Origin: Candidatus Saccharimonadota bacterium
Lineage (GTDB): Bacteria > Patescibacteriota > Saccharimonadia > Saccharimonadales > Saccharimonadaceae
Reading direction: 5' to 3'
Length of the DNA: 64,000 nt
Assembly (NCBI GenBank): GCA_017460225.1
Contig: JAFUBM010000004.1
Coordinates: forward strand, 1-64,000
The notes under the pieces are model-generated. The model was not told the DNA's origin and did not search any database. It saw only the letters and a list, made by a program, of their open reading frames with translations. Within the stretch, counting starts at the first letter, position 1; each line of letters begins with the position of its first letter. Both the position numbers and the translations under genes were made by a program. Shown here one piece after another: positions 25,530 through 33,880 of the stretch.

Positions 25530-25641
25530 CGAAACCGAGCTGGCTTTTGCTTCCCGCACCGCCGCCGCTCATGACCAGGAAGTTTTTGCCGAACTCAACG
25601 CTATCGCCGAGGAGATTGAACAATGTCGCGCCAACGCCTAG
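25483..25641 (+). CDS. possible 52-residue protein between tatD and the gene at 25623
   Basis: ATG at 25483 lies inside the tatD end (47-bp overlap) and reads MFAKSSTFQIPGARNNETEL... to TAG at 25639, overlapping the next gene by 19 bp. The C-terminal half (HDQEVFAELNAIAEEIEQ) looks like an amphipathic helix. It exactly fills the gap between neighbours and contains the GAGGAG site of the next gene, typical of tight operons. No family recognised; composition is the only other support. Confidence 0.4.
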   Translation: MFAKSSTFQIPGARNNETELAFASRTAAAHDQEVFAELNAIAEEIEQCRANA

Positions 25642-25964
25642 CTCGCCGCGCCCTCACTCTAGAGGACAAAATCAACGCCGAGTCGGAGTTTGGCCGCACC
25701 TTGTTTGGAGCGATTCCGGCCGGACACCAGCGCGAGTTTTTTGAGCACAAGAAAAACGTCTGGGTCTGGCACGAAGCGTGGCGCGAGTTTGGCGCAGAAA
25801 AATCCATAACTCTCCGCTACGAAGTCCGTCCCAACGGCGTCTACAAGACCATGAATAACGGCCACTATGTCAAGCTAGAGGGCGCGGAGCTCGATAACTT
25901 CCGTCTCGCCGCCCGGAGCTACCTCCGCCTCATCAAGACAAATCTCTATAACGCTACCGCTTAG
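25623..25964 (+). CDS. small soluble protein of unknown function
   Basis: 113 residues, basic, without membrane helix. The sequence has an aromatic-rich core (FEHKKNVWVWHEAW) and a later YEVRPNGVYKTMNNGHYVKL, suggesting a compact alpha/beta fold. GAGGAG lies nine bases before the ATG. It is the last gene of the tatD unit; the -10 box of the next gene begins six bases after its stop. I do not recognise the family. Confidence 0.7.
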   Translation: MSRQRLARRALTLEDKINAESEFGRTLFGAIPAGHQREFFEHKKNVWVWHEAWREFGAEKSITLRYEVRPNGVYKTMNNGHYVKLEGAELDNFRLAARSYLRLIKTNLYNATA

Positions 25965-25969
25965 TATGG

Positions 25970-25975
25970 TATAAT
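25970..25975 (+). promoter_or_regulatory. leaderless -10 box of the gene at 25982
   Basis: TATAAT ends six bases before the ATG. Confidence 0.7.
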
Positions 25976-25981
25976 GGGATT

Positions 25982-26458
25982 ATGGAATCCCAAAAATCGC
26001 TTAAAAAGCAAAAGTCTAAAAAACCGCTAGTTGTCGCTCTAGTCTCTCTTGCCGTACTCTTGGCGGGCGCCGCGGCGTTTTATTTTCTCTATTGGCGGCA
26101 TCGCGAGCCGGTCATCGTCCTTACCGACGCAGAGTATCTTGCCCAACATTCCTGGGAAAAGTCCGACGCCCCTACCGTCATCTGGACTTTCCGCACCGAC
26201 GGCTCGGGCGAGCTCACTACCAACAAGTCCAATTATTACAATTTTACCTGGACGCTTGAGCCTGGTGACCCAGACACCCTCACTATCTCCACGGCTTGGC
26301 TCTTGAACTTAGACGACTCGTTTGATTTTTCTCTCGACCGTGAGGCAGACAGCTTCACCGTCAAAAACCGCGCCGACGATCTAGAGTCCACTTTTGTCCC
26401 GCTTGGCACCGCCGAGGCCGCCGCCTCCGCCGCCGAAGTTGAAGAAAACGCAGAATAA
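25982..26458 (+). CDS. anchored exoplasmic protein of unknown function
   Basis: 158 residues: Lys/Ser-rich N-terminus, one membrane helix (about 16-38), then a beta-rich outer domain (VIWTFRTDGSGELTTNKSNYYNFTWTLE...DTLTIS) with the alternating pattern of lipocalin-like or META-like small barrels, and an Ala/Glu tail. The family is not certain. Predicted leaderless. Confidence 0.7.
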   Translation: MESQKSLKKQKSKKPLVVALVSLAVLLAGAAAFYFLYWRHREPVIVLTDAEYLAQHSWEKSDAPTVIWTFRTDGSGELTTNKSNYYNFTWTLEPGDPDTLTISTAWLLNLDDSFDFSLDREADSFTVKNRADDLESTFVPLGTAEAAASAAEVEENAE

Positions 26459-26461
26459 TGT

Positions 26462-26467
26462 TATAAT
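26462..26467 (+). promoter_or_regulatory. leaderless -10 box of the cysteine desulfurase gene
   Basis: TATAAT ends six bases before the ATG at 26474. Confidence 0.7.
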
Positions 26468-26473
26468 ATAGGT

Positions 26474-27664
26474 ATGATTTATCTCGATCACGCCGCCGCT
26501 ACTCCCGTCTCTAGCCGGGTATTAAAAGCCATGACTCCGTATCTTACGGAACAGTTTTTTAACCCCTCGGCCGCCTATCTCCCCGCCAAGCGCGTGCGTG
26601 AAGCTTTTGATACCGCCAAGGGCCAGATTGCTAATTTTATCGGCGCCAAGGGCAACGACCTCGTCATTACCTCCGGCGCCACAGAAGCCAACGCACTGGC
26701 TTTTACCTCTGTCAAAGCCGAATTTTCAGCGCGGGGCAAACTTCCGACGGCCATCGCACCCAAAATCCTCGTCCTTGAGACCGAACATTCTTCCGTCCTT
26801 GAGAACGCTCGCCGTTATGGTTGCGAGACCATCCGCGTCGACCATACCGGCCTAATCGACCTCACCGACCTCCGGGCTAAGCTGACCGACTCCGTCGAGC
26901 TTGTCTCTGTCTCCCTCGCCAACAACGAACTCGGCACCATCCAGCCTCTTGCTGAGATTGCTGAGCTCCTCCGCCAGACACGCCTCTCGCGCCTCCAGCG
27001 GGGAATTACCACTCAGCTTTTGCTTCACTCCGATGCTTCCCAGGGGCTCGCCTTGCTCGAACTTAACGTCGCTCGCCTCGGCGTTGATCTCTTGACACTC
27101 AATGCCGCCAAAGTCTCCGGACCCAAGGGTGTGGGTGCGCTCTATGTTGGACATCATGTCCACCTCTCGCCGCTAGTCGCTGGCGGTGGGCAAGAACGCG
27201 GCCTCCGTGCCGGGACGGAAAACGTCGCCGGGGCGATTGGCTTTGCCGCCGCTCTGGAAGCGGTCAAGGGTCATACTGCCGCCGCGCGTAAAAAATACAC
27301 GCGTCTTGTGGAAAACTTAAAATCCGAGCTGTCCCAGGCCAAGGCCCCGCCGTTATTTCTCGGCTGCCCTAAGCATCAGCTAGCCAACTTCCTCCCGGTC
27401 TCCTTCCCAGGGCTCGACGCGGAGCGGTTGATTTATCTGCTAGAGGAGCAAGGCGTCTGCGTCTCCACTGGCGCCGCTTGTGCCGCCAGCAAAGGCGAGC
27501 CGTCCCACGTCCTCCGTGCCATCGGTCTCTCCCCCGCGGAAATCGCCGGCTCGCTCCGGCTCTCCCTCGGCGTCTTAAACGACGAAGCCAATGTCCGCGC
27601 CGCCGGCCAGCTCATCTGCGCCGCCGTCAACGCCGAAGCAGAAAGGTTAGGCTATGTCCGCTAA
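26474..27664 (+). CDS. cysteine desulfurase (NifS/IscS family)
   Basis: 396 residues. The PLP enzyme takes sulfur from cysteine as a persulfide. Visible features are the N-terminal IYLDHAAATP, the SGATEANALA cofactor segment, the PLP lysine region NAAKVSGPKGVGALYV, and the active-site loop STGAACAASKGEPSHVL with the catalytic cysteine. The next gene, mnmA, overlaps by 11 bp, so this enzyme probably supplies sulfur for tRNA 2-thiouridine. No iscU or iscR is adjacent. Predicted leaderless. Confidence 0.95.
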   Translation: MIYLDHAAATPVSSRVLKAMTPYLTEQFFNPSAAYLPAKRVREAFDTAKGQIANFIGAKGNDLVITSGATEANALAFTSVKAEFSARGKLPTAIAPKILVLETEHSSVLENARRYGCETIRVDHTGLIDLTDLRAKLTDSVELVSVSLANNELGTIQPLAEIAELLRQTRLSRLQRGITTQLLLHSDASQGLALLELNVARLGVDLLTLNAAKVSGPKGVGALYVGHHVHLSPLVAGGGQERGLRAGTENVAGAIGFAAALEAVKGHTAAARKKYTRLVENLKSELSQAKAPPLFLGCPKHQLANFLPVSFPGLDAERLIYLLEEQGVCVSTGAACAASKGEPSHVLRAIGLSPAEIAGSLRLSLGVLNDEANVRAAGQLICAAVNAEAERLGYVR

Positions 27665-28730
27665 ATCCCCCACCGTATTCCTCGGTATGTCTGGCGGGGT
27701 CGATTCGTCCGTTTCTGCGGTCTTGCTGAAAGAACAGGGTTACCACGTCGTCGGCGTCTATATGAAAAACTGGTCCAAAGACCTCCCCGGGATGAAATGC
27801 CCCTGGGCGGAAGACCTGGCCGATGCCAAACGCGTCGCCGTCAAGCTCGGCTTAGATTTTCTCGTATTTGATTTTGAAAAAGAGTACAAAGCAAAAGTCG
27901 TAGACTATATGCTGTCCGAGTTCCGCGCCGGCCGCACCCCTAATCCAGATATAATGTGCAACGCCGAGATCAAGTTTAAGCTTTTCCTAGAGGAGAGTCT
28001 CAAGCGTGGTGCCGACTTTATCGCCACCGGCCACTATGCCGGCTCCCAGGACGGCCGCCTTCTCCTCTCGTGTGACGCCAACAAAGACCAGACCTATTTC
28101 CTCTATCGTATTTCTCGCGCCGCCGTCAAAAAAAGTCTGTTCCCGCTCGCCCAGCTTAAAAAACCGGAGGTCAAACGCCTCGCCGACGCCGCCGGCCTCG
28201 CCAACGCTCACAAAAAGGAATCTATGGGCGTCTGTTTTGTCGGCGACGTTGGTATGAAAGATTTTCTCCGCGAATATATCGCCCCACAGCCCGGCGAAAT
28301 CCGCGAGCTGGAGACCGACCGCGTCCTCGGCTTCCACGACGGCGCCGTCTTTTACACTCTCGGCCAGCGCCACGGTCTTTATCTTGGCGGCGGTCTGCCG
28401 TATTATGTCGTCAAAAAAGACTTAAAGAAAAACCTCGTCTACGTTTCTAAAGATCTCAACTCCCAGGCGCTCTGGACTAGCGAGCTGTCCCTAGAAAACC
28501 TTTTCTTCCGCTCCCCGTCTAGCTTGCCCCGCTCCGGCGCCATCTTTGTCCGTTTGCGCCACCGTGCTCCGCTTCTTGCCGCCCGCTTCGAGTTTACGGA
28601 CCGTGCTAAGGGTCTCGGCAAAGTCACTTTCCCCGCGCCGGTCAAACGCCCCGCCTCGGGCCAGTCCGCCGTCTTCTATACCGGTACTGCCCCTGGCTCC
28701 GTTTGCCTTGGTGGCGGGATTTTGGTCTAA
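27654..28730 (+). CDS. mnmA: tRNA-specific 2-thiouridylase MnmA
   Basis: 358 residues. MnmA activates U34 of tRNA-Lys, -Glu and -Gln with ATP and inserts sulfur. The PP-loop GMSGGVDSS (11-19) and the two catalytic cysteines in NPDIMCNAEIKF and ESMGVCFVGD are present. The start overlaps the desulfurase gene by 11 bp, so the pair forms a sulfur-transfer operon. A tRNA-Lys(TTT), a target of this modification, is encoded at 24529. Confidence 0.96.
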   Translation: MSAKSPTVFLGMSGGVDSSVSAVLLKEQGYHVVGVYMKNWSKDLPGMKCPWAEDLADAKRVAVKLGLDFLVFDFEKEYKAKVVDYMLSEFRAGRTPNPDIMCNAEIKFKLFLEESLKRGADFIATGHYAGSQDGRLLLSCDANKDQTYFLYRISRAAVKKSLFPLAQLKKPEVKRLADAAGLANAHKKESMGVCFVGDVGMKDFLREYIAPQPGEIRELETDRVLGFHDGAVFYTLGQRHGLYLGGGLPYYVVKKDLKKNLVYVSKDLNSQALWTSELSLENLFFRSPSSLPRSGAIFVRLRHRAPLLAARFEFTDRAKGLGKVTFPAPVKRPASGQSAVFYTGTAPGSVCLGGGILV

Positions 28731-28758
28731 AAAATCCCCCGCTTTTGCGGGGGGGGGG
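28731..28758 (-). terminator. terminator of the minus-strand gene at 28759, with a G10 tract
   Basis: On the minus strand CCCCCGC, loop AAAA, GCGGGGG, then ATTTTTT. The plus strand shows a run of ten G (28749-28758), which is prone to length change or sequencing error. Confidence 0.8.
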
Positions 28759-29103
28759 TTAGATAAACTGGAGGGCCTTGCCCTCGTTTTTCCATAGTGC
28801 TACTTCGTGATTTAGAACCGTATGCAATTCGCGCTTGACGTGCACAAACTCAAAATCGTCGCCCAGACAGGTCGACAATGACAAACGCATCTCTGTGCGT
28901 TCCATCTCGTCCTGTAACTTGACAAGCTCTCGATTTATGTTATCGTAAGAAGTTTGTAATTTCTGTTTCCAGACTTGCGACGGCTGGGGCGGGTTTTCCT
29001 GCTCCTTTAACGTCTTATAAACATTGACCAGTCTATGATAGCGCGTAATTAGCTCTTCGGCTTGTTGTAAATCCTTCGGACACACTTCTCTAAGTACGAA
29101 CAT
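28759..29103 (-). CDS. small helical protein of unknown function
   Basis: 114 residues from the ATG at 29103, chosen because AGGAGG lies seven bases upstream; an upstream in-frame ATG at 29127 would include that site. The sequence is largely helical (QQAEELITRYHRLVNVYKTL, then NINRELVKLQDEMERTEMRL), with a coiled-coil look and two cysteines, and no membrane helix. A minus-strand TATAAT at 29137-29142 and the terminator at 28731-28758 make it a single-gene unit. I do not recognise a family. Confidence 0.7.
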   Translation of the reverse strand: MFVLREVCPKDLQQAEELITRYHRLVNVYKTLKEQENPPQPSQVWKQKLQTSYDNINRELVKLQDEMERTEMRLSLSTCLGDDFEFVHVKRELHTVLNHEVALWKNEGKALQFI

Positions 29104-29136
29104 ATCCGTCCCTCCTTGAGGATACATTATCCCCTC

Positions 29137-29142
29137 ATTATA
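29137..29142 (-). promoter_or_regulatory. -10 box of the gene at 28759-29103
   Basis: TATAAT on the minus strand, with a leader of about 27 bases holding AGGAGG. Confidence 0.6.
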
Positions 29143-29199
29143 CCAAAAAATAACCGTTTTGTCAATCTCGCTCCGCTTGCGAGCCGGGCCGGGAACTGA

Positions 29200-29205
29200 T
29201 ATAAT
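29200..29205 (+). promoter_or_regulatory. leaderless -10 box of alaS
   Basis: TATAAT ends eight bases before the ATG at 29214. A small hairpin CTCGC/GCGAG lies just upstream (about 29167-29182). Confidence 0.7.
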
Positions 29206-29213
29206 TAGCTATT

Positions 29214-31094
29214 ATGAATGCCACAGAAATCCGCCAAAAGTTTTTAGATTTTCAAGTTAAAAAAGGCCACACTATCGTTGCGCCCGCGCCGCTCGTTCTT
29301 GAGGACGACCCTACGACCCTCTTCACCGGCTCCGGGATGCAGCCGCTTCTGCGCTTTCTTCTCGGCGAGCCACACCCTGCCGGCACGCGCCTGACGGATT
29401 CTCAGCCCTGCCTTCGCCTCCAAGACATCGAAGACGTTGGCGACCCGCGCCACACTACCGTCTTTGAGATGCTAGGCAACTGGTCGCTCGGCGACTATTT
29501 TAAAGAAGAACAGATTAGGAACTACTTTGAGTTTTTGACCAAGGAGATTGGTCTTGATCCAGAGAAGATTTTTGTCACCTGTTTTATCGGCAACAAAAAA
29601 TACGGCATCCCGCGCGACGACGAAGCCGCCCGTATCTGGCAACAAGTTTTCAAAGAAGCTGGCATCGACGCCAAGATTGCGGAGATTGATACCGCCGAGC
29701 ACGGCGATAAACGCGGCATCAAGCCCGGCGAGCGGATTTTCTTCTACAACGACAAAGAAAACTGGTGGTCACGCGGCGGCGGCTGTGATTCCACCCCTAT
29801 CGGCGACCCTTGCGGCCCAGACAGTGAGGTCTTTTATGATTTTGGCGAAGACAAACAAGACGTCGAAAAATACGGCCAGTCCCACCCCGCCTCCGACGGC
29901 GCCCGCTTTATGGAAATTGGCAACCAAGTCTTTATGCAATATCGCCGCCTTGAGGATGGCAGCTTCCAGGAGCTCGAGCAGAAAAACGTCGACTTTGGCG
30001 GCGGGCTCGAACGCCTTTGTGCCGCGGCCATGGGCAGCTTCGACGTCTTCCAGACTTCGCTAATGAAACCGATTATCGAGAAGCTTGAGACCCTGTCCGG
30101 CAAAAGCTACGACAACGACACCGACGAAATGCGTATCATTGCCGACCATCTCCGTGGCGCTTATCTTCTCTCGGCCCAAGGTCTCATTCCGTCCAACAAG
30201 GCTCAGGGCTACGCTCTCCGCCGCCTGATTCGCCGCGCCATTCTGAAGGCACTTGACCTCGGCATCGCCCAAGATTTCCTCCGCGAGACCATCGTCCCCA
30301 TCGCCGCCGAGTATCAATCCCTCCCGGATTCTATCCTCACTCACCGTGCCGACGCCCTCGCCGTCCTCGAGAAAGAAGAACGCGCCTTCCGCCAGACCTT
30401 GAGCAAAGGCCTCAAGGAGCTAGAAAAGCTTTCTCATCGCAAACAGACCTTAGACGGCGCCGACCTCTTCAAACTCCAAGATACCTACGGCTTCCCGTTT
30501 GAGATTTCTGTCGAGGAGATTTACCGCCAGGGAATCAAATTGTCTAGAGATTACAAAGCCGAGTTTGACGCCGCTTTGAACGAGCAGCGCGAGCGCAGTA
30601 AGACTGCTAGCAAAGGTATGTTCAAAGGCGGCCTCGAAGACCACGGCGAACAAACCGTCAAGTACCACACTGCCTGCCATCTCCTCCTTGCCGCCCTTCA
30701 AAAACACATCAGTCCCGAAATTGGTCAAAAGGGCAGCAACATCACCTCCGAGCGTGTCCGGTTTGACTTCAACGTCGACCACAAGCTCACGCCAGACGAG
30801 CTCAAAACCGTCGAGGCCCAAGTCAACGAGTGGATTGCCGCCGACCTCCCCGTGTCTTTCGCCGAATACGATAAAGCCTACGCCCGCGACGTCCTCAAGG
30901 CTCATGGTCAGTTCTGGGACAAATACCCAGACCAGCTCAAAGTCTACACTATCGGTAGCGCCGATGCTCCCGTCTCCCGCGAAGTCTGTGGCGGTCCCCA
31001 CGTCGAGCACACCGGCGTCCTTGGCCGGTTCAAGATTGTCAAAGAAGAGTCCTCTTCTGCTGGCGTCCGCCGTATCAAGGCCGTCCTTGAATAA
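29214..31094 (+). CDS. alaS: alanyl-tRNA synthetase, C-terminally short
   Basis: 626 residues. The class II catalytic core (TGSGMQPLLRFLLGEPHPAG, FEMLGNWSLGDYFKEEQ, WWSRGGGCDSTPIGDPCGPDSEV) and the editing domain are complete, with zinc-site residues in HTACH and CGGPH. The frame ends with SSSAGVRRIKAVLE, the end of the editing domain. The usual C-Ala/DHHA1 oligomerisation region (normal length near 870) is absent. Because editing motifs are intact, proofreading is expected, but tRNA recruitment by C-Ala must be replaced or lost. Predicted leaderless. Confidence 0.97.
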   Translation: MNATEIRQKFLDFQVKKGHTIVAPAPLVLEDDPTTLFTGSGMQPLLRFLLGEPHPAGTRLTDSQPCLRLQDIEDVGDPRHTTVFEMLGNWSLGDYFKEEQIRNYFEFLTKEIGLDPEKIFVTCFIGNKKYGIPRDDEAARIWQQVFKEAGIDAKIAEIDTAEHGDKRGIKPGERIFFYNDKENWWSRGGGCDSTPIGDPCGPDSEVFYDFGEDKQDVEKYGQSHPASDGARFMEIGNQVFMQYRRLEDGSFQELEQKNVDFGGGLERLCAAAMGSFDVFQTSLMKPIIEKLETLSGKSYDNDTDEMRIIADHLRGAYLLSAQGLIPSNKAQGYALRRLIRRAILKALDLGIAQDFLRETIVPIAAEYQSLPDSILTHRADALAVLEKEERAFRQTLSKGLKELEKLSHRKQTLDGADLFKLQDTYGFPFEISVEEIYRQGIKLSRDYKAEFDAALNEQRERSKTASKGMFKGGLEDHGEQTVKYHTACHLLLAALQKHISPEIGQKGSNITSERVRFDFNVDHKLTPDELKTVEAQVNEWIAADLPVSFAEYDKAYARDVLKAHGQFWDKYPDQLKVYTIGSADAPVSREVCGGPHVEHTGVLGRFKIVKEESSSAGVRRIKAVLE

Positions 31095-31109
31095 TTTGCC
31101 CGCTCTTGT

Positions 31110-31115
31110 TATAAT
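31110..31115 (+). promoter_or_regulatory. leaderless -10 box of the ftsA-like gene
   Basis: TATAAT ends six bases before the ATG at 31122. Confidence 0.7.
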
Positions 31116-31121
31116 CTAACC

Positions 31122-32396
31122 ATGAGCTCGAATAAATCTGAGCCAACTTCTGCTTTATTAGCGCTCGATATTGGTACCGAGTTTGTTAAATGTGCTCTCG
31201 CCGAGCCGCTTGACCCTAAGTTTCGCTCTGGCAAGCTCAAGCTTCTCGGTGTCTCCAAGTCGCGCCAGGCCTCCGGCAATATGTCCGGCGGCGCTATCGC
31301 CGACATCCCCGGGACGGTTGCCTCCTGTGAGGAAGCTCTGTCCGAGCTAGAGAAGCACACCGGCCTCCGCGCCAAGTCCGTTGTTGTCGGCATCTCTGGT
31401 GAGCTGGTCAAGGGCAACACCACTACCATCCGCTATCGCCGTGACACCCCCAACAAAATCATCACCGATTCTGAGCTTCGCGAGCTTTTAGAAAAGATTG
31501 AGTCTCGCGCCGAGGCCAAAGTTCGCGAAGAAATCTCCCTCGAGACGGACAACCCCGAGGTAGACTTGTCCCTGATCAACTCCGCCCTCGTCTCCCTCTC
31601 TATCGACGGTTACAAAATCAACAATCCCGTCGGCTTCCGCGGCAGCGAAGTCTTGATCGAGTACTATACCGCCTTTGCCCCCGCTCTTGCCGTCTCCGCC
31701 ATCGAAAAGGTCTGTGTCGAGCTAGAGCTCGATTTGCTCGCCGTAGTAGTCGAGCCGTTTGCGGTCTGTCGTGCCTGTCTCGGAGACGAAGTCGACGTAG
31801 ATTTCTCCGCCGTCTTGATTGACATCGGCGGTGGGACAACCGACCTCGCCGTGGTTGACTCCGGCGGTATCTGCGGCACGCGGATGTTCAACATCGCCGG
31901 CCAGTCCTTTACGCGCCAGATTTCTGAGTCCCTGGGGGTCAAGCCCGACACCGCCGAGAAATACAAAGTCAATCTCGAAGACGATTCTCTCCTCTCCGAC
32001 ACTATTATTAATAAAACCACCGGCGCTCTTTCTCGTAGCCTCTCCGTCTGGCTCTCTGGAGTCGAGATGGCACTAGACGAGTTCAAAAACGTCTCTCCTC
32101 TCCCGCCCGACATCTTCCTCTCTGGCGGCAGCTCCGCCCTCCTCCCGCTCGAAGAAGCTCTAGCCACTTCCGACTGGTACGCCCAGCTCCCCTTTGAACA
32201 TCGTCCGGTCATCCACCTGCTCGACCCGCTCTCTCTCCCAGATTTTGAGTTCTCCGATAACACCGAAGACGCGCTCTCGCTCGACGCTTCCTTTATCACC
32301 GCGCTCGGTCTGCTCCGTGTCGCCGTTGACACTCTAATCGCCGCGCCCAGCCCAAACTCTCTCCGCGCCAAAATCTCCAAGTTGCTCTCGCACTAA
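31122..32396 (+). CDS. FtsA/PilM-family actin-like protein
   Basis: 424 residues. The actin-fold phosphate loops ALDIGTEFVKCA and IDIGGGTTDLAV are clear, with the SHS2-like insertion (SVVVGISGELVKGNTTTIRYRR) between them as in FtsA and PilM. The last residues (SLRAKISKLLSH) could form the short amphipathic membrane helix of FtsA. FtsA tethers FtsZ at the division site; PilM acts in type IV pili. Neither ftsZ nor pil genes are adjacent, so the choice is open, with FtsA somewhat favoured. Predicted leaderless. It converges with the pseudouridine synthase gene with a 6-bp gap. Confidence 0.8.
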   Translation: MSSNKSEPTSALLALDIGTEFVKCALAEPLDPKFRSGKLKLLGVSKSRQASGNMSGGAIADIPGTVASCEEALSELEKHTGLRAKSVVVGISGELVKGNTTTIRYRRDTPNKIITDSELRELLEKIESRAEAKVREEISLETDNPEVDLSLINSALVSLSIDGYKINNPVGFRGSEVLIEYYTAFAPALAVSAIEKVCVELELDLLAVVVEPFAVCRACLGDEVDVDFSAVLIDIGGGTTDLAVVDSGGICGTRMFNIAGQSFTRQISESLGVKPDTAEKYKVNLEDDSLLSDTIINKTTGALSRSLSVWLSGVEMALDEFKNVSPLPPDIFLSGGSSALLPLEEALATSDWYAQLPFEHRPVIHLLDPLSLPDFEFSDNTEDALSLDASFITALGLLRVAVDTLIAAPSPNSLRAKISKLLSH

Positions 32397-32402
32397 GCTG
32401 TT

Positions 32403-33107
32403 TTACGCCGTTATCTCTGTAAAATCGCCCGGTTCCAGCCCGGCTAATTTATACGGACCAAACTCTAATCTATGCAGGCTTTTCACGCTATATCCTAGTG
32501 CCTCAAACGTCCGTCGGATTTGTCGGTTCCGTCCCTCAGACATCGTCACCTCAAACCCCCGCCTGTCTGTCTCGCGTAATCTCGTCAGTCCCAGCCTCGA
32601 CACTCCGTCTTGCAGCTGTACGCCAAAGTCGGCGATTTCTTGCTGGTGTAGCGGCTGGAGTTCTCGGTCCAGCTCTACGTGGTAGATTTTTGTCTTAGCA
32701 AATTTCGGGTGAGTCATCTTATACGCAAAATCTCCATCGTTGGTCAAAAGTATCAGTCCAGAAGAGTCCTTGTCTAGCCGCCCCACGGTCTTTAGCGCGT
32801 GGTATTTTTCTGGCAACAGTTCATAGATAGTGGGCGTTTCGCCCTGTCGCTTCCTCGAGCAGACATACCCTGTGGGCTTATTCAGCGCCAGATATATATA
32901 AGTATTCTCAAACTCCACTACTTCGTCACCCAGCCGGACTTCTTGGTCGCAAGTTACACGTGTACCTAAGACCGCCGGCTTTCCGTCGACTTTTACTTTG
33001 CCCTCGGCAATCAAATCGTCTGCCTCTCTCCGGGAAATCCCTAGCCTCTCGGCCAGGAACTTATTGAGCCGGAGCGGCTGGAGCTGCGGGCTGGACTGGC
33101 TGGACAT
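32403..33107 (-). CDS. RsuA/RluB-family rRNA pseudouridine synthase
   Basis: 234 residues: an S4 RNA-binding domain (LRLNKFLAERLGISRREADDLIAEGKV), then the catalytic domain with GRLDKDSSGLILLTNDG, whose Asp is the nucleophile, and the late RNRQIRRTFEALGY motif. It isomerises a uridine in rRNA. The start at 33107 follows AAGGAG but overlaps the 3' end of the response regulator gene by 47 bp on the same strand, so it is probably translated from the kinase-regulator transcript. Confidence 0.93.
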   Translation of the reverse strand: MSSQSSPQLQPLRLNKFLAERLGISRREADDLIAEGKVKVDGKPAVLGTRVTCDQEVRLGDEVVEFENTYIYLALNKPTGYVCSRKRQGETPTIYELLPEKYHALKTVGRLDKDSSGLILLTNDGDFAYKMTHPKFAKTKIYHVELDRELQPLHQQEIADFGVQLQDGVSRLGLTRLRETDRRGFEVTMSEGRNRQIRRTFEALGYSVKSLHRLEFGPYKLAGLEPGDFTEITA

Positions 33108-33861
33108 TCAAATCTCCTTGTGCTGGGGCGGCTGGCGCAGGCGCTACCGGTGCAGCTGGTGCCACTGGCGCTTCTGCGGCTGGCGCGGCTACTGGCGCGG
33201 GTGCCACCGGGGCTTCTACTACCGGTGCGGCTGGCGCTACGGGTGCTACTTCCGGCGCTGGAGCCTCCATCGCTGGCGCGACTGGCGTTTCCACTACGGG
33301 CGCGGCCGGTACTACTGGCATCTCTGGTGCTGTTGCTACCGGGGCCTCCGGAGCCGGGGCTGGTGCCACCGGTGCTTCTGTTGCTGGTGCCGCTGGTACT
33401 ACTGGCATCTCTGGCGTTACCACCGCTGCGCTGGCCGGTGCCGCTACTGCGGGCGCTGCCGGAGTTGCGGGTGTCGCTACTTGTTTGGTAGCTTTCTCGC
33501 CCAACACTTCGTGCACTGCGGCAATCACATCTTCTATCCCTACTTGCGATTTTACAAGATACTTGTCTGCGCCTAGCCCCTCTCCTCGTTTGCGTTGGTC
33601 GTCGCTGGAGAGCGCCGTCATCATAATTACCTTGATGTTTTTCGTCTCTGGCGTCTGCCGCAAAATATCTAGCATATCAAACCCAGAAATCTTTGGCATC
33701 ATCACGTCCGAAAGAATCAAATCCGGCCGTTCTTTCACCGCGAGGGCTAGCGCTTCCTCGCCGTCTCCCGCCGAAACGATTTCGTACCCTTCCGCGGTCA
33801 AGCGGATCGAATAAATCTCGCGCAGACTCTGGTCGTCTTCTACTACCATTACTTTTGTCAT
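33061..33861 (-). CDS. single-domain response regulator with a Pro/Ala-rich tail
   Basis: 266 residues. Residues 1-122 form a receiver domain: VVEDD acidic pocket, phospho-acceptor D52 in LILSDVMMP, MMTAL and YLVK. No DNA-binding or enzymatic output domain follows. Instead about 140 residues of Pro, Ala, Val and Glu repeats (APVAPAPAPEAPVATAPE and similar) run to the end. GGAGG lies ten bases upstream of the ATG, 20 bp after the kinase gene, so the two are one operon. The receiver probably acts by protein contact, with the tail as a spacer or interaction segment (inference). Confidence 0.9.
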   Translation of the reverse strand: MTKVMVVEDDQSLREIYSIRLTAEGYEIVSAGDGEEALALAVKERPDLILSDVMMPKISGFDMLDILRQTPETKNIKVIMMTALSSDDQRKRGEGLGADKYLVKSQVGIEDVIAAVHEVLGEKATKQVATPATPAAPAVAAPASAAVVTPEMPVVPAAPATEAPVAPAPAPEAPVATAPEMPVVPAAPVVETPVAPAMEAPAPEVAPVAPAAPVVEAPVAPAPVAAPAAEAPVAPAAPVAPAPAAPAQGDLNVQPVQPAAPAAPAQ

Positions 33862-33880
33862 AATCTAATATCCTCCATAT

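Noticed and set aside
28749-28758. G10 run as a phase-variation switch
   Set aside because: It lies outside coding sequence in a terminator stem, so length change would not alter a reading frame.
33100-33490. Repeat-rich GGCGCTGGTGC tract as a regulatory repeat
   Set aside because: It codes for the Pro/Ala tail of the response regulator in frame; nucleotide repetition follows from amino-acid repetition.
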